In this document: positions 11,213 to 21,670 of the stretch, in pieces
Position numbering within the stretch: position 1 is the first letter of the stretch
Layout: every line of letters begins with the position of its first letter
Origin: Tridacna crocea
Taxonomy: Eukaryota > Mollusca > Bivalvia > Cardiida > Cardiidae
DNA: 64,000 bases
Direction of reading: 5' to 3'
Assembly (NCBI GenBank): GCA_943736015.1
Contig: OX031070.1
Span: 19,737,673-19,801,672 of the forward strand
Program-made: the position numbers and the translations under genes
The notes under the pieces: model-generated
The model's database searches: none
What the model was told of the DNA's origin: nothing
What the model saw: the letters and a program-made list of their open reading frames with translations, nothing else

Positions 11213-11412
11213 AACTTATTAACTTTCTACCGAAAAACAAAAACAAGAAAACTCTAGACTTAACAAAACTAAAAGCATTTGCAGGGCATAAATTTGTCTC
11301 CCAAACGATAGAAAATGCTGGTACCGGCATTTTCTCCTTTTTTTGCCAAAATGTTTTCAAAAATCTTCCCTGTCAGGGTCGTTTAAAGTCGGTGCTAAAA
11401 GGTGAATAAGGT
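11213..11412. mobile_element. hairpin MITE family H, degenerate
   Basis: Recognisable parts are AAAAGCATTTGCAGGGCATA, GAAAATGCTGGTACCGGCAT and TCAGGGTCGTTTAAAGTCGG. The termini are eroded. Confidence 0.55.
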
Positions 11413-11551
11413 TCATATCGTCGGCTATATGTCAAGAGAAAAGTACCCCACCCATCTCTTTCTCAGGTCTACCAGGGGACTTAAATACGCAACCTGTATC
11501 TAAAATACAGTAAAAGTAATCCCGCTTCATTCTGTTTCAAAACTGCCCACC

Positions 11552-11776
11552 AACCCATTACCACACAATCCCTACTTTTGAAGACCCTGACATAGAATCC
11601 TTTAGAAAACATTGTGGGAAAAGGAGAAAATGCTTGTAACCAGCATTTTCTTCTTTCCCTCAATATTTTCTACCCTTCTCAAAACAAATTTCAAATTTTC
11701 AATCATTTTCATTTTGTCGTCTGCAAATGCTTTTAATTTGGACAAGCCTAAGATATTGTCGTTTGGTAATGAGTAA
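11552..11776. mobile_element. hairpin MITE family H, reverse orientation
   Basis: AACCCATTACCACACAATCC ... TTTGGTAATGAGTAA. The palindrome (about 11609-11659) carries point changes on its right arm. Confidence 0.8.
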
Positions 11777-12071
11777 AAAAAACATGATTTGATCCAGATC
11801 AAATATTTCTTACCCTTAGATAATTTTCAGTTTCAATATCTAAATGTTTATCTTCAAATGAAAAATCTTGGCATTTTGAAAAAAATCCCCCCCATGTCCT
11901 TGACATTAGTAAGTTTACATCCTTAAAGCCAGAGAGAAAACAACGCTGTAAAAAATGTTAAACTGTAGAATGCTTCAAAATTTATTCAGCCGTGTGTAAA
12001 CAAAGATACTAAATCGTTATATTTGGTCTAAGGAATAAATACATATACATAATATATCGGAAATCTCAGAT

Positions 12072-12290
12072 TTAACCCTTTACCAGACGACAAAATTTTA
12101 GCCCCATCCAAATTTGCAGTCGATAATTTCAATGAGGCTCAAATGGTCCAATTGATAGTTGATAAGGCAGAAAACATTGTGGGAAAAGGAGAAAATGCTG
12201 GTTACCAGCATTTTCTCCTTTTCCCACAATGTTTCAAATGGCTTCTTTCCAAAAGTCGTCAAAAGTCTTCATTGTGTGGTAAAGGGTTTA
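12072..12290. mobile_element. hairpin MITE family H, full copy
   Basis: TTAACCCTTTACCAGACGAC ... TGGTAAAGGGTTTA. The palindrome at about 12178-12230 is intact even though the long arm has diverged. Confidence 0.8.
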
Positions 12291-12452
12291 AAGTGTAAAT
12301 GTCACAAGGGTGACTTTTTTTTTATCGTCTTCAGAAAATGAAATGCAAATTCTATCGGTCAATATCTGTACAACGATATAACCTTGTGAAGCAATATTTA
12401 GCATGAAGGTACAACACCATTTATAGTTCGATAAAGTAACATAAATCAGCTT

Positions 12453-12690
12453 AAAGGTGGGTATTTAGATTTTTCACATCTCACCTAATCAAAAAAAATA
12501 TAATGTATCACTGAAATTTCTTTAAGTATTTTTAGATTTTGCGCGTGAAATCGTGTTCGGACACCATGTTTGAAGCTTCGTCTATGTATTTCCGTAATTA
12601 TGAACGAGTTGTTCATGTAAAAATAGACCGTGTTTCCCGTGGGTGTCGACCTGGGCCGTAGTAAATCTCTAATTTCTCTTATTGTCGGAT
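12453..12690 (+). repeat. dispersed repeat Y
   Basis: AAAGGTGGGTATTTAGA, ACATCTCACC, ATTTTTAGATTT, GTCGACCTGGGC and GTAGTAAATCTCT appear in the same order at 63565-64000, where the unit runs off the window edge. Confidence 0.7.
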
Positions 12691-13136
12691 AGTTTTTTAT
12701 TATTAATCTGAATAATTTTAATGATTACTGGGTTTTTATGAATGAAAATTAAAAGGCTTTGGGAGTATAAGGATTTGGGGTTTTTTTTTTTTGTAACTTT
12801 GTTGAAATTTTCGTCCCAAAATCTGAATGGCCACCTTTGAAAATGGCCGAAAACGAGTATGAATGTATCTTTAAAAATTTTCAACGAAAGAAAAAAAGAA
12901 GGTAAATTATTTTGACTGAACCCTAAGGTAAGGAAATACATTAAACGGATATCATTACTTCTAACTCTTTCATCGTCAATGACGACATCAATAAAATTTG
13001 CGGATTGTACAGATCGAGATGAGACTGCACCGATAAGAAAGTCTGATCTTGCACCTACACTATCCTCTACATACATCCGACTATTAATATCACAAAAATC
13101 CAAAAATCCATTTTTTGTAGCAATTGGCCTGAAACG
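12691..13136. other. no confident gene
   Basis: The longest frame (144 codons, minus, 12669-13103) starts inside repeat Y and ends in low-complexity Asn/Lys/Ile. No domain or splice context supports it. Confidence 0.35.
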
Positions 13137-13235
13137 CGCGAAAAGAGGAATTCGGATATTTGCGTAAAGTGTCGTCTCGGATTAGCCTGCGCAGTCCGCG
13201 CAGGCTAATCCGAGACGACACTTTACGACTACATT
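13137..13235. mobile_element. hairpin MITE family Q
   Basis: GTAAAGTGTCGTCTCGGATT AGCCTGCGCAG is followed at once by its near-perfect inverse, ending CGACACTTTACG (stem about 13165-13227). The left outer flank AAAAGAGGAATTCGGATATT is present; the right flank is replaced. Confidence 0.8.
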
Positions 13236-13256
13236 AAATTTTGTGCTACGGTAGAC

Positions 13257-13380
13257 TTGCGCAAAACAGAAAATTCACATTAGAACGGAAATTGTCGTTT
13301 CGGACTAGCTTGCACGGAGTACACAGGCTGATACGAGACTACACTTTACGTCAATGTCCGAATGCCCCTTTTTGTGTGAT
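13257..13380. mobile_element. hairpin MITE family Q, diverged
   Basis: TTGTCGTTTCGGACTAGC and GAGACTACACTTTACG, with the right outer flank AATGTCCGAATGCCCCTTTT intact. It complements the missing flank of the copy 20 bp away. Confidence 0.7.
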
Positions 13381-13929
13381 GCAGGCGAATTGAAATCTTC
13401 TCTCTCTCTTTTTCGGTTCTTGAAAAAAGGTTGAATCTATAAAGTTGGCATCTAAACAGTTCAGTCTTTAGCAAACTAAAAAAACAAGCATCTTTAAATT
13501 CAAAACGCCTTAAGGTGCCAAGCTCTCTTTTCTTAGAGCATGATCCAGTCTTAATTTCAAGGTTGGATATGTCTGATCATGATCTTCACTTTTCATCAAG
13601 AAAAAAAAAAACAGCACGAGTTTTAAAGGCGTTATCAGAATTAATCAACGGCTATTTTCAATCATTTTTAGTCACTAATTCGTGTTCAAGAGAGCGTAAA
13701 GTAAATTTGCAAAGCTGAATGGAGATTGCATTTATAGATTTATTTTTCATAATCATATTTCACGCCATTTTCTTTTTTGGGAAAAGGAGGAAATGCTTGA
13801 ATTCTGAAAGTTTAAGTATATTTATTTTACACCGACTGAGGAAGTAAGTTCTGACAACTTTTACTAATCTTGCTCGATTCTGCTTCTTAGGAACTATGCC
13901 AGTCCTAGCACCGAATATGTGGGTCAGCG
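13381..13929. other. no confident gene
   Basis: Contains a fragment (about 13770-13795, GGGAAAAGGAGGAAATGC) of the family-H core. The open frame 13515-13718 (plus) has no domain and no convincing splice sites. Confidence 0.35.
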
Positions 13930-14012
13930 AGAAATCTCAAAGTTGACACACGCTCCCCGGTATCGAACTCAGGATCTTATGGTTATGAGGTCAAAGTTCT
14001 ACCTCCCAAATT
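13930..14012 (-). repeat. tRNA-like SINE head
   Basis: On the minus strand, TTTGGGAGGTAGAAC (box A) and GAGTTCGATACCGG (box B) frame a CTCATAA loop, as in a tRNA-Met relative. No sealed acceptor stem is visible. Sequence from 14013 to 14362 shows nothing else. Confidence 0.5.
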
Positions 14013-14362
14013 ACAGGTTACCAGTTATTTCAAGGAAGCAATATCCTCTTTTCTCACAATATTATCTAAAAACAACACTCCACAGTTTGGTGCAGGGTTG
14101 GGCAAATAAAAAAAACAAAACTCTTCTACAGCAGATGATGAACTCATTATTTATCCTTTTGTCATCTTGTTTTTTGAAACTGATTCAAATTTCCTATAAA
14201 AAGTTAATTGAATGAGAGATTATTTACGTAAGCGGTATACAAACAGCTTTTGATTGAATATAGCCAGAATCCTTGATGTGCAAAACATAGTTTTGGACGT
14301 TCCTTTTTAGACATTAGCGATCAAGATCAGAGTGGATAAATAAGGCATGGGGCATCCTTTCG

Positions 14363-14426
14363 CGGACAGTGTAGGTCAAGATCAGACTGCACAGAACGTG
14401 CAGTCTGATCTTGATCTACTCTGTCA
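14363..14426. mobile_element. short hairpin family P
   Basis: CGGACAGTGTAGGTCAAGAT ... ATCTTGATCTACTCTGTC. GACTGCACAGAACGTGCAGT is the loop region. It ends in a T run. Confidence 0.75.
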
Positions 14427-14664
14427 GTTTTTTTTTTGTTTAAATATTTTGGTAAAAGACACGAAAAGTAAGATTTTTTTTCCCCTTTTTCTTGATTGAG
14501 AAAGTCTGGTTAATTTATTTAGAACATTTCTAAAGAATGCTGATATAGTGTGTAACAAAACGTGATTTCAGATTGGGATGGCAACTTCGTAAGTGCTTTA
14601 GATAGATTTTCACCTTGTTTTTATTCAGTAGGAATGTGAGAGGAGGAGGAGGCATGGAGCTGGT

Positions 14665-14670
14665 AGAGAA

Positions 14671-14701
<31 letters not shown>

Positions 14702-14757
14702 GACAGAGAGCAATAGGCAGACAGACGGACAGAAGGACGGACGGACGGACAGACACT
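14665..14757. repeat. GA and GACG microsatellites
   Basis: (GA)n at about 14668-14710, then (GACG)n at about 14720-14755. Confidence 0.85.
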
Positions 14758-14855
14758 GACTGGTCCTTTATTATATGTCATGTGAATTGCATAATGATTT
14801 GTTGGACAAGGATGGACACCTATGAAGGTCAGTATGCGATTCTGCTGAGTTCTGT

Positions 14856-14903
14856 TTAACCCATTACCAATGAGGATTGTGGGATTGTGTGGTAATGGGT
14901 TTA
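14856..14903. mobile_element. minimal family-H derivative, two TIRs only
   Basis: Only 48 bp: TTAACCCATTACCA, a spacer of about 18 bp (TGAGGATTGTGGGATTGTG), and TGGTAATGGGTTTA. The arms and palindrome are absent, leaving back-to-back ends. Confidence 0.7.
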
Positions 14904-15077
14904 CAAAATATTCACATAGCTCAAATTGAAGTCTAGGGTTCGGGTCAGGATTAGAGACACTGGCAGTCATAGGTTTGGAAATGAAGCACAGTAAACCTAC
15001 CATAGTGACCACATCTGTTTGCTAGCAACCAGTATCGAGCGACTATTGAGCTATCAAAGAATACAAATATGCCTTTT

Positions 15078-15829
15078 GTGGTATTTTTCGAAGACAATAC
15101 CACTATGGGATTAGGACTGAATTTTGAAGACCATGTATCGCATTAGATGTAAAGTCGAAGGAAATAAACCCAATTATACTCAATTTTCTCAAGCAAATGA
15201 GTTTTTCTGTAGCACCAAGATATATGATTTGAAATTGCATTTTAAAATATAATGGCTGTTGCCATTGATGGTGGAAATATTTATTTCTGATTGAAAATAG
15301 CTTCACTCGCTCATAGCCTTCTATTAGCGCAATGATACATAATTTGTTTTCCGATCGCTTGGTTCAGGACTTTTTCGTTCAAAAACCTGTTCGTCCCATG
15401 GCTTGTTCATTCCATGACTGCGCGCTACTCCATTTGATTGAGCATGGACATTTACAGATCGGAAAAAATAAGATTGTAATGTTGGGAATTAAATGTCAAA
15501 GATATTGCAAAATTATAGACTTCCTGTACAAATTTAATTTCATTCAATATCTTCACACGGTTTCTCTCTCTATCTATCATGCATCCTACTGTCAAGGGAC
15601 TTTTCCTCTGACACTTCCAAATGATCAAAGGGAGACCACTAATATACAAATAATCCTAACTTTGTCATCAGCACTCTCCTTTCAACCAAAATTAAAAGGT
15701 ATTCACTTGCTTAGTTGGTTGATTTTCAAGCCAATATTTGAATACTATTTCTCTTTTTCTTTCAAATTATTAATTGCACTCACTTGTTTCCATGACAAGT
15801 ACCACAACAGCGTTCTCAACGCTTTGATT
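15078..15829 (+). repeat. dispersed repeat Z
   Basis: Begins with the stem GTGGTATTTTTCGAAGACAA TACCAC and ends TTCTCAACGCTTTGATT. A second copy at 39579-40317 has the same order (GGAAATAAACC, AATGAGTTTT, CTCATAGCCTTCTA, TCTCTTTTTCTTTCAAATTA). The 177-codon frame at 15332-15865 is broken in the other copy, so it is not a gene. Confidence 0.8.
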
Positions 15830-15910
15830 GTACAATTACTAGGTATAAGCACTAAGCACCTGTAGTAAATCATAAGAATTATTTGCCTCGATTCGGGGCC
15901 ACATATTAAC

Positions 15911-16268
15911 GTAGTAGACCCCTGATAGAAAACAGCTATTTCCAAAATGATATTATCCTACAAAATTTGCTATAATTTAAAAAGAGTGTTACTGTACTGC
16001 TTTAACCAAGCTACTTTTCCCTTTTTGTCTTTTCTAGAATTATCATTTATAAATCTAAAACCACTATATTTTCATTTCAAAGAGAGACAGTAATTACCTC
16101 CCTTTTCTGGAAACTAACAAAAGTATCTACAAATAATTTCAAGATAGGCATAAAGAAATTTCTGGTCGGTTGAAAATGTGCAAAAGTATTATATCTGTAT
16201 AAATCCGAATCCGAACTATCAAGAAAACTTTATGCACTGCAGCACTAGAGGTAATAGGGGTCTACTAC
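15911..16268. mobile_element. MITE related to the 361-bp element
   Basis: TIRs GTAGTAGACCCCT and AGGGGTCTACTAC. The interior (AATTATCATTTATAAATC, AATTACCTCCC) is the inverse of the 8209 copy, while the TIRs have diverged. The length is nearly the same (358 bp). Confidence 0.8.
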
Positions 16269-16630
16269 TACGAGCTTAATTCTAAAACCCTGGCCACGTT
16301 CTCTGAATGTTCACCTTTTTTTTACACGAAAGGTTTTACATCTATTTTTCGACCTTTCTTCCGTCACCTGAAATATATGACTGTCACTTTTGACATCTTA
16401 TTCATTAAAGCAAGTCAAAAATTCATATCCCTTTTACTTTTAATTATGAACACTTATAATACAAATATGGCAATATGCCACTTTTCAACCTCGCCCCTTC
16501 CCCACATCCCCTCCCGAAGCTGGTGGCTGGTGGCTCAGGAGAAATAACACAGGAAAAGGAAAAAAATAAATAACTCTATTTTATACAGATCTTTATCATA
16601 TCTCTATTAAAACGATTACGTTTTTTCCTG
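16269..16630. other. no recognisable gene
   Basis: Spacer with a C-rich patch near 16494-16520; no structure was identified. Confidence 0.4.
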
Positions 16631-16844
16631 TAACCTTATTACCAAACGACAATATTTTAGGCTTGTCCAAATCGAAAGCATTTGCAGACGACAAAATAAA
16701 AGTGACTGAAAATTGGAAATTTGTTTTCTGAATGGCAGAAAACATTGTTGGAAAAGGAGAAAATTTTCTCCTTTTCCCAAAATGTTTTCTAAAGGCTTCT
16801 TTCTCAGGGTCGTCAAAAGTAGGGATTGTGTGGTAATGGGTTAA
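16631..16844. mobile_element. hairpin MITE family H, shortened stem tip
   Basis: TAACCTTATTACCAAACGAC ... TGGTAATGGGTTAA. The hairpin tip (ATGCTGGTTACCAGCAT) has been cleanly lost, so GGAGAAAA joins TTTTCTCC directly near 16756. Confidence 0.8.
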
Positions 16845-16947
16845 ACCTTATCATGCTAAATAACTAGAATAAGATTTTTATTTCTGTAGTGAAAATCCAA
16901 ATATTGATACTTTAAACTTTTGTTTTGAGGAAGAATATCTTCTTCTC

Positions 16948-17011
16948 GGACAGTGTAGATCTAAGATCAGACTGCACATTCTGTGCAGTCTGATCTTGAT
17001 CTACATTGTCT
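16948..17011. mobile_element. short hairpin family P
   Basis: GGACAGTGTAGATCTAAGAT and ATCTTGATCTACATTGTC flank GACTGCACATTCTGTGCAGT. Confidence 0.75.
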
Positions 17012-17235
17012 GCAAAAGGTCAGTGAGTCTCATTAAGCAGTCTAAGGGTTAAATGTCTGTTCCTTTGGCCAGTTGTGATAGTTTTCGGTATTTGTTAAAA
17101 ATAGTCCGTTTAGCAAAGGATCAAAATTAATGAGCCTGTGCCCTTGTTATTCCAGTTCGGCGGAAAGGAGGCCAAGGACCCAGAAAAGTCACCTGAATGG
17201 TGACAAGGACACACACAAGCTTATACAAACACACA

Positions 17236-17240
<5 letters not shown>

Positions 17241-17266
<26 letters not shown>

Positions 17267-17267
17267 C
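17241..17267. repeat. TC microsatellite
   Basis: Uninterrupted (TC)n preceding repeat X. Confidence 0.85.
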
Positions 17268-17289
17268 CGTCGTATGCTTGATAGTTTAC

Positions 17290-18160
17290 ACCCTTGTCGA
17301 CCGTAAATCAGTCTTTGTCTGCGCATTTCATAAATTTAAATGATTCGACCTTATTATCTCCCGCTAGATGGCAATCCACGAATACTCATCTATCTAATTT
17401 GGGCATCTTGGGTACAGAACCGGACTACTTTTCTACACGACAACCGTTACTGGATGGCAATCCACGAATACTCATCTATCTAATTTGGGCATCTTGGGTA
17501 CAGAACCGGACTACTTTTCTACACGACAACCGTTAATTTGAATTTCAAACTTAAATAAACGTTTGCTGAGTAAAACGCTACATGATGCGTTTCATTCAGC
17601 TACGATCAGCAGTTTAGAGAAATTTGGGAGTCAAACAGGCCTGATTTCTCCTCAAACGTATAGATAAAAGTCATTTTCTTCATTGCTACTTAATAGCGCG
17701 TAATACTACAGTCTCCCGAATATCGGGGAGAGTGATGCGTCATATAGGACAGGTCGAATCTTCGAAGAATATGACATGAGCAGACAACGACCTTAAAGTG
17801 CAATAGTATTGACCCATGCTTTGTGAAAGAATATGACATGCGCAGACAACCGATTCGACCTGTCTGCTATGAAGCATCACTTCCCCCATGGTGAGTGTGG
17901 GGGGGGGGGGGGAAAGATTGTTGCACTAAATTACACGTTTGCTCAATAAAACGCTACCTGGTGTATCTGGAGCTAAAACAGGCCTGATTTGTCCATTGCT
18001 TTTTTATAGAGCGTAATACTACAGTCTCCCGAATATCGGGGAGAGTGATGCATCATATAAGGCAGGTCGAATCTTCGAAGAATATGACATGAGCAGACAA
18101 CGACCTTAAAGTGCAATAGTATTGATTCATGCTTTGTGAAAAGCGAGTAATATTTCTGCA
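17290..18160. repeat. repeat X with two internal duplications
   Basis: An 86-bp unit starting GATGGCAATCCACGAATACT is repeated exactly in tandem at 17367 and 17453. A block of about 135 bp starting GCGTAATACTACAGTCTCCC occurs at 17697 and 18010 (313 bp apart). GGGTACAGAACCGG and GAAGAATATGACATG link it to 10630-11200. A G-run lies at about 17899-17912. The 80-codon frame at 17294-17536 is produced by the duplication. Confidence 0.75.
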
Positions 18161-18361
18161 AAAATTATCGATACGCAGTCTGGGCAGGATGACATGTGTC
18201 AATTTGTTTTGTACGTATAAGGTGAATTCTACTTAATTTTTTTGCCAGATGTTAGGGAAAAAAAGAATTTTGTTGTTCTATAACGATGCGATGATTTTCT
18301 TTGTATAATGCATATTTGTTTACACCATTTTATCTTGGGAACGCTATGACAATGATTGCAG

Positions 18362-18561
18362 GTACTGGGCGAAGCTGTTGTGCGGTATATTACTGGGAAC
18401 CCTTTTATTCCTGGCTTTGTTTGTCTTTTGCACTAAGTTCTGGTCGTCTTGGGTGCACGCGGTCAGAAAATATTTGCTAGAAAAAGGTTGTGTACCACGT
18501 GACAGCAAGAAGCCGCTAGGGCAAAAAGTCAGAACGAAACATGTACTCGTTAGACCGAACG
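18362..18561 (+). CDS. internal exon of an unidentified membrane protein
   Basis: An internal exon bounded by a clear acceptor (ATTGCAG, AG at 18360-18361) and donor (CGAACG/GTAAGTG). It is 200 nt, enters in phase 2 and exits in phase 1. The peptide starts YWAKL and contains one hydrophobic helix of about 20 residues (LLCGILLGTLLFLALFVF). A basic stretch with VHAVRKYL, PRDSKKP and KVRTKHVLVRP follows, consistent with a single-pass anchor and a juxtamembrane basic tail. Nothing here names a family. Upstream exons were not found in the window. If spliced to 21415 the frame ends after four more codons. Codon use is less AT-rich than the repeats around it, which supports real coding. Confidence 0.55.
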
Positions 18562-18714
18562 GTAAGTGTAACAATCTTTGGGGTCCCTATCCCACAACTA
18601 CTTGTATTTTAACTCTAAACTTTTCTAGCGAAATGGGCGAAAACATGGACTTATTTTGATGACATAAATCTAATCCCAGATTTTTGTTTGGTCAAACCAA
18701 GAGGAAAGCAGGAG

Positions 18715-18775
18715 CCTCGCCGGAAGTCGAACCCCGTACAACTATGCTGGCGTGCCAAAACTCGAAAACTTGAGT
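18715..18775 (-). repeat. possible tRNA-like fragment
   Basis: The minus strand has CGGGGTTCGACTTCCGG, resembling a T-arm with box B. The D-arm is poor. 18776-19089 shows nothing recognised. Confidence 0.25.
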
Positions 18776-19089
18776 CATGAGGTCACATTTTGTCCCGCTA
18801 ACATTTTAGGTCTATTTAATCGTTTACCAAACAATTCCGTGTCATGATGACCCAAGGAGAGAAAGTTTTTCAAAGCATTGTGGAGATATGAAAAATAAAA
18901 ACTAAGCTGCATGTTCTCCTCTTTGCTACAATATTTTACAGTCCTTTTAGGAACGAAGACTAGATCTACCATCTCAACGAAATGTGCAAATTGTAAATGT
19001 TGTCAATATGAACAGGTCCAACATTATGCTGTCTGGAAAACAACTGAGGTTACTTGTATGGTGTTTCAAGCCGTTTTCAATATTATTTC

Positions 19090-19345
19090 AGTTACATCGA
19101 CGTGCATCTGTCCATGCTTTCCTGGAGTTCCTTCTACCATTACTTTGCACTTTATTCTCCCCAAGCCACTGGTTGCTTTCCCACATAACTGTCATCGAAA
19201 CAAGGATCAGAGGTAAATGAGACATGACTCCTATTACAATAACTATAATCAATCCTCAGAAAGAGACCGACCGAATCAGGGATTCGGGCAGCGAACCGCT
19301 GGTTTTGAAATCCTGCACTTGACTGCTTGAGCTACATGATTCCAG
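19090..19345 (-). repeat. tRNA-derived SINE
   Basis: The minus-strand head (19345-19275) has GTAGCTCAAGCAGTCAAGTG and GCGGTTCGCTGCCC. The tail (plus: CATGCTTTCCTGGAGTTCC, CAAGCCACTGGTTGCTTTCC) matches the 4142 and 41785 copies. Short ORFs 18911-19220 fall in the tail. Confidence 0.6.
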
Positions 19346-19371
19346 TCCATCCCATTTCGGCGTCCTGCTTT

Positions 19372-19493
19372 TGAAATAATTGTGGGAAAGGAGAAAATGC
19401 TGGCAACCAGCATTTTCTCCTTTCCACCAATGTTTTCAAAAGCCTTCTTCCCACAGTTTATTTAAAAGCGGGATTGTGCGGTAAAGCGTTAAT
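19372..19493. mobile_element. hairpin MITE family H, 5' truncated
   Basis: Keeps the palindrome (GGGAAAGGAGAAAATGCTGG and inverse), the short arm and GCGGTAAAGCGTTAA. A second scrap with GTGGGAAAAGGAGAAAATGC lies at 19549-19570. The rest to 20101 is plain AT-rich sequence. Confidence 0.7.
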
Positions 19494-20101
19494 GAACAAT
19501 TCTGACCACTAATAAAGACACTGATGAAGAGGCGTACAGCAAAAAAAAATGTGGGAAAAGGAGAAAATGCATTTTACTAATCCTAATTAATATTTTCTGG
19601 TTTTCTCAGAATGTTTATTTACCTGTTTGAGACAAATTTCATCGTTGCATATATAACATTTGTTTTCTGTGATTGCCCCGATGCAAATTAACGATTGTTT
19701 CACCTGGTTTACAGTTAAGGAATGAATAACTCTACAAGAAAAGTCATAAACAAGGTTAATTGACGCCGGGGTGTCATAAAAGCATTATTTGTGTCTTTTT
19801 CCCTGCAATACCACAGGACAACATGTCATTGTAACCTGACAGCGTAAAATCCAAATGATTTAAATACTGCTGAAAAACAACGTGTAACCTTGACTATCAG
19901 TTCCTGATTACATTAGTCATGGCACAGTTTTTCACCTCTTGAACACAAATTAACATTTTCTTCGGTCCTTAATTCATCAAATGACAACCTGTAAGTATCA
20001 CGTGCGTGATAATAAACATGACGTCAATCTGGAAGAAAAAAAAATGGACGACACTTAGTCTATATAAACGCAAAGAGTGAACAAATAATTACAAATACAC
20101 G

Positions 20102-21330
20102 TTAATGTCCTCCTTTGGCAATTTACGTCTTCTTTGTCTTCATGTCTTCAATACCCTCCTTGGGTCTTTGGTATCTTTTTATTTCTGCTTTACCCCCGAG
20201 TCGTCAATTCTCTTCTTATGTCCCAACGTTTCTTTCACTCCGTAGTCAACACCCTCCTTGCACCTTGTATGTCTTCTTTACTCCCGTTTCCTAAATGGCC
20301 CTCCCTATGCATTTTTACCATTTTAATCGCAGTCCTGAATGTCCTGCCTGTATCCTTTATCCCCTTTTTATACCCGTGTTCTCAATGCTTCCCGTGTCTT
20401 TATGTTTTGTAAACCCCAGAGTCCTAAATGCCCACTTCACCCCCGTTTCATCACCAGTCCCCTTGTTTCTTTATGTCTGCTTTACCCCCAAGTCCTCAAT
20501 GTCTTCTTTGTGTGTGTTATGCCTTCTTCATTGCCGAGTCCTCAATCTCTCTATGACTCCTTTACTCCCGAGACCTCAGTGCTACCACCTTCAGTTTCTT
20601 TTTGCTCCCATGCCTTCTTTACCTACTAGTCTTCAATAACCTTGTTAGGTCCACATGTTTTCCTTACTCCTGAGTCATCAATACTATTTTCATGGCCCAT
20701 GCCTTATCTACCCAATACTCCTTAATGCCTTCCTTTCCTTAATCCCGAGTCCTCAATGCCCTTCTTGAGCCCTTATGTACCATCCGCCACCCCCTCAAAT
20801 ATCTCATTACACCTTCTTTTGTCTGTGTCCTCTTGACTCTCGAGTCTACACTCTCCTCTTGGCCTTGTGTCCCTTTACCCCAAGGTTCTACAATGCCCTC
20901 TTTGTGTCCCTTTGTCGTCTTAATCAACGGGTTCTTAATGTCCTGCTTATGTTCCTTGTCTATCTGACTCTCTATTCCTCATTGTCCTTCTTGTTTCCAT
21001 CTGTCTATCCTATCCTCAAGTGTTCAATGATCTTATTGTGTTTTATGTCTTCTCGAGTGTCGAGCCGTTTATTACCACCGCATGTCCTTAATGTATTCAT
21101 GCATCCTCCCCACGTGTCCATATTGCATAACTTTATGTTACTATGTCCGCCCATGTCCTTATGCTTTTCTCACCCAAGAATCCTTGCTTGTGACCCTATG
21201 CCTTCCTTACTCCCTAGTTGTCAATTTCGTTGAGAGGCCCTTTTGTCTTCCATTTCCCCGAGTCCTAAACATCCACATTGTATCTTAATGTCTTCCTTAC
21301 GATTCCTCAATCGCTTTTTCATAGAGATGT
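20102..21330. repeat. pyrimidine-rich minisatellite, about 46-bp unit
   Basis: Diverged tandem unit with TTTACCCCCGAGTCCTCAAT and TGCCTTCTTTG-like words. The plus strand is strongly C/T over about 1.2 kb. Six overlapping ORFs here are compositional. It lies between the exons at 18362 and 21415, so it may be intronic. Confidence 0.75.
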
Positions 21331-21414
21331 TTATTTTTCAAGGCTTCTCTTTTTCAATGTCGCCTGTTTAGATTTTGTTTTTTGAAGTAAAGAGTTTTCT
21401 ATTGTTTCTTTCAG

Positions 21415-21670
21415 AAAGTACAGCTTGAAGGGAAAAAGGCTCATCACTCGTCACAACTCGGCCGCTTCCGTATCTACATCTAACCTCGTCCGTATAACAA
21501 TTGTATCCATTTGGGCTGCAAATCATGCGATTTTATACATGGCGCGCCACTGTCAGTCGTTTAGCAACGATATTAACAACCTCGTTGAAGTTGTTCACAT
21601 CTATTTATCTGTCGGAGAAAACTTCAATCGAAACTGATAAACAACATTAAATAGTGAATTATCGAACTGT
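21415..21670 (+). CDS. possible terminal exon
   Basis: Preceded by a good acceptor (TGTTTCTTTCAG, AG at 21413-21414). In the phase left by the 18362 exon, translation stops at TGA after four codons and the rest would be 3' UTR, with ATTAAA at about 21646 as a possible poly(A) signal. In another frame, 70 codons are open to 21637 (contains VSIWAANHAILYM), but that frame does not match the upstream phase. An unseen exon between them could change this. The pairing is inference. Confidence 0.3.

Noticed and set aside
12669-13103. 144-codon minus-strand ORF
   Set aside because: Begins in dispersed repeat Y, ends in Asn/Lys/Ile-rich low complexity, no domain, no splice-site support.
14530-15012. 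160-codon minus ORF
   Set aside because: Crosses (GA)n and (GACG)n microsatellites and the solo MITE ends; no domain.
15332-15865. 177-codon plus-strand ORF
   Set aside because: Lies inside repeat Z; the second copy (39579-40317) has stops and indels in the same frame, so the frame is not conserved.
20134-21288. Overlapping ORFs up to 152 codons
   Set aside because: Pyrimidine-rich minisatellite composition lacks stops; several frames are open at once.
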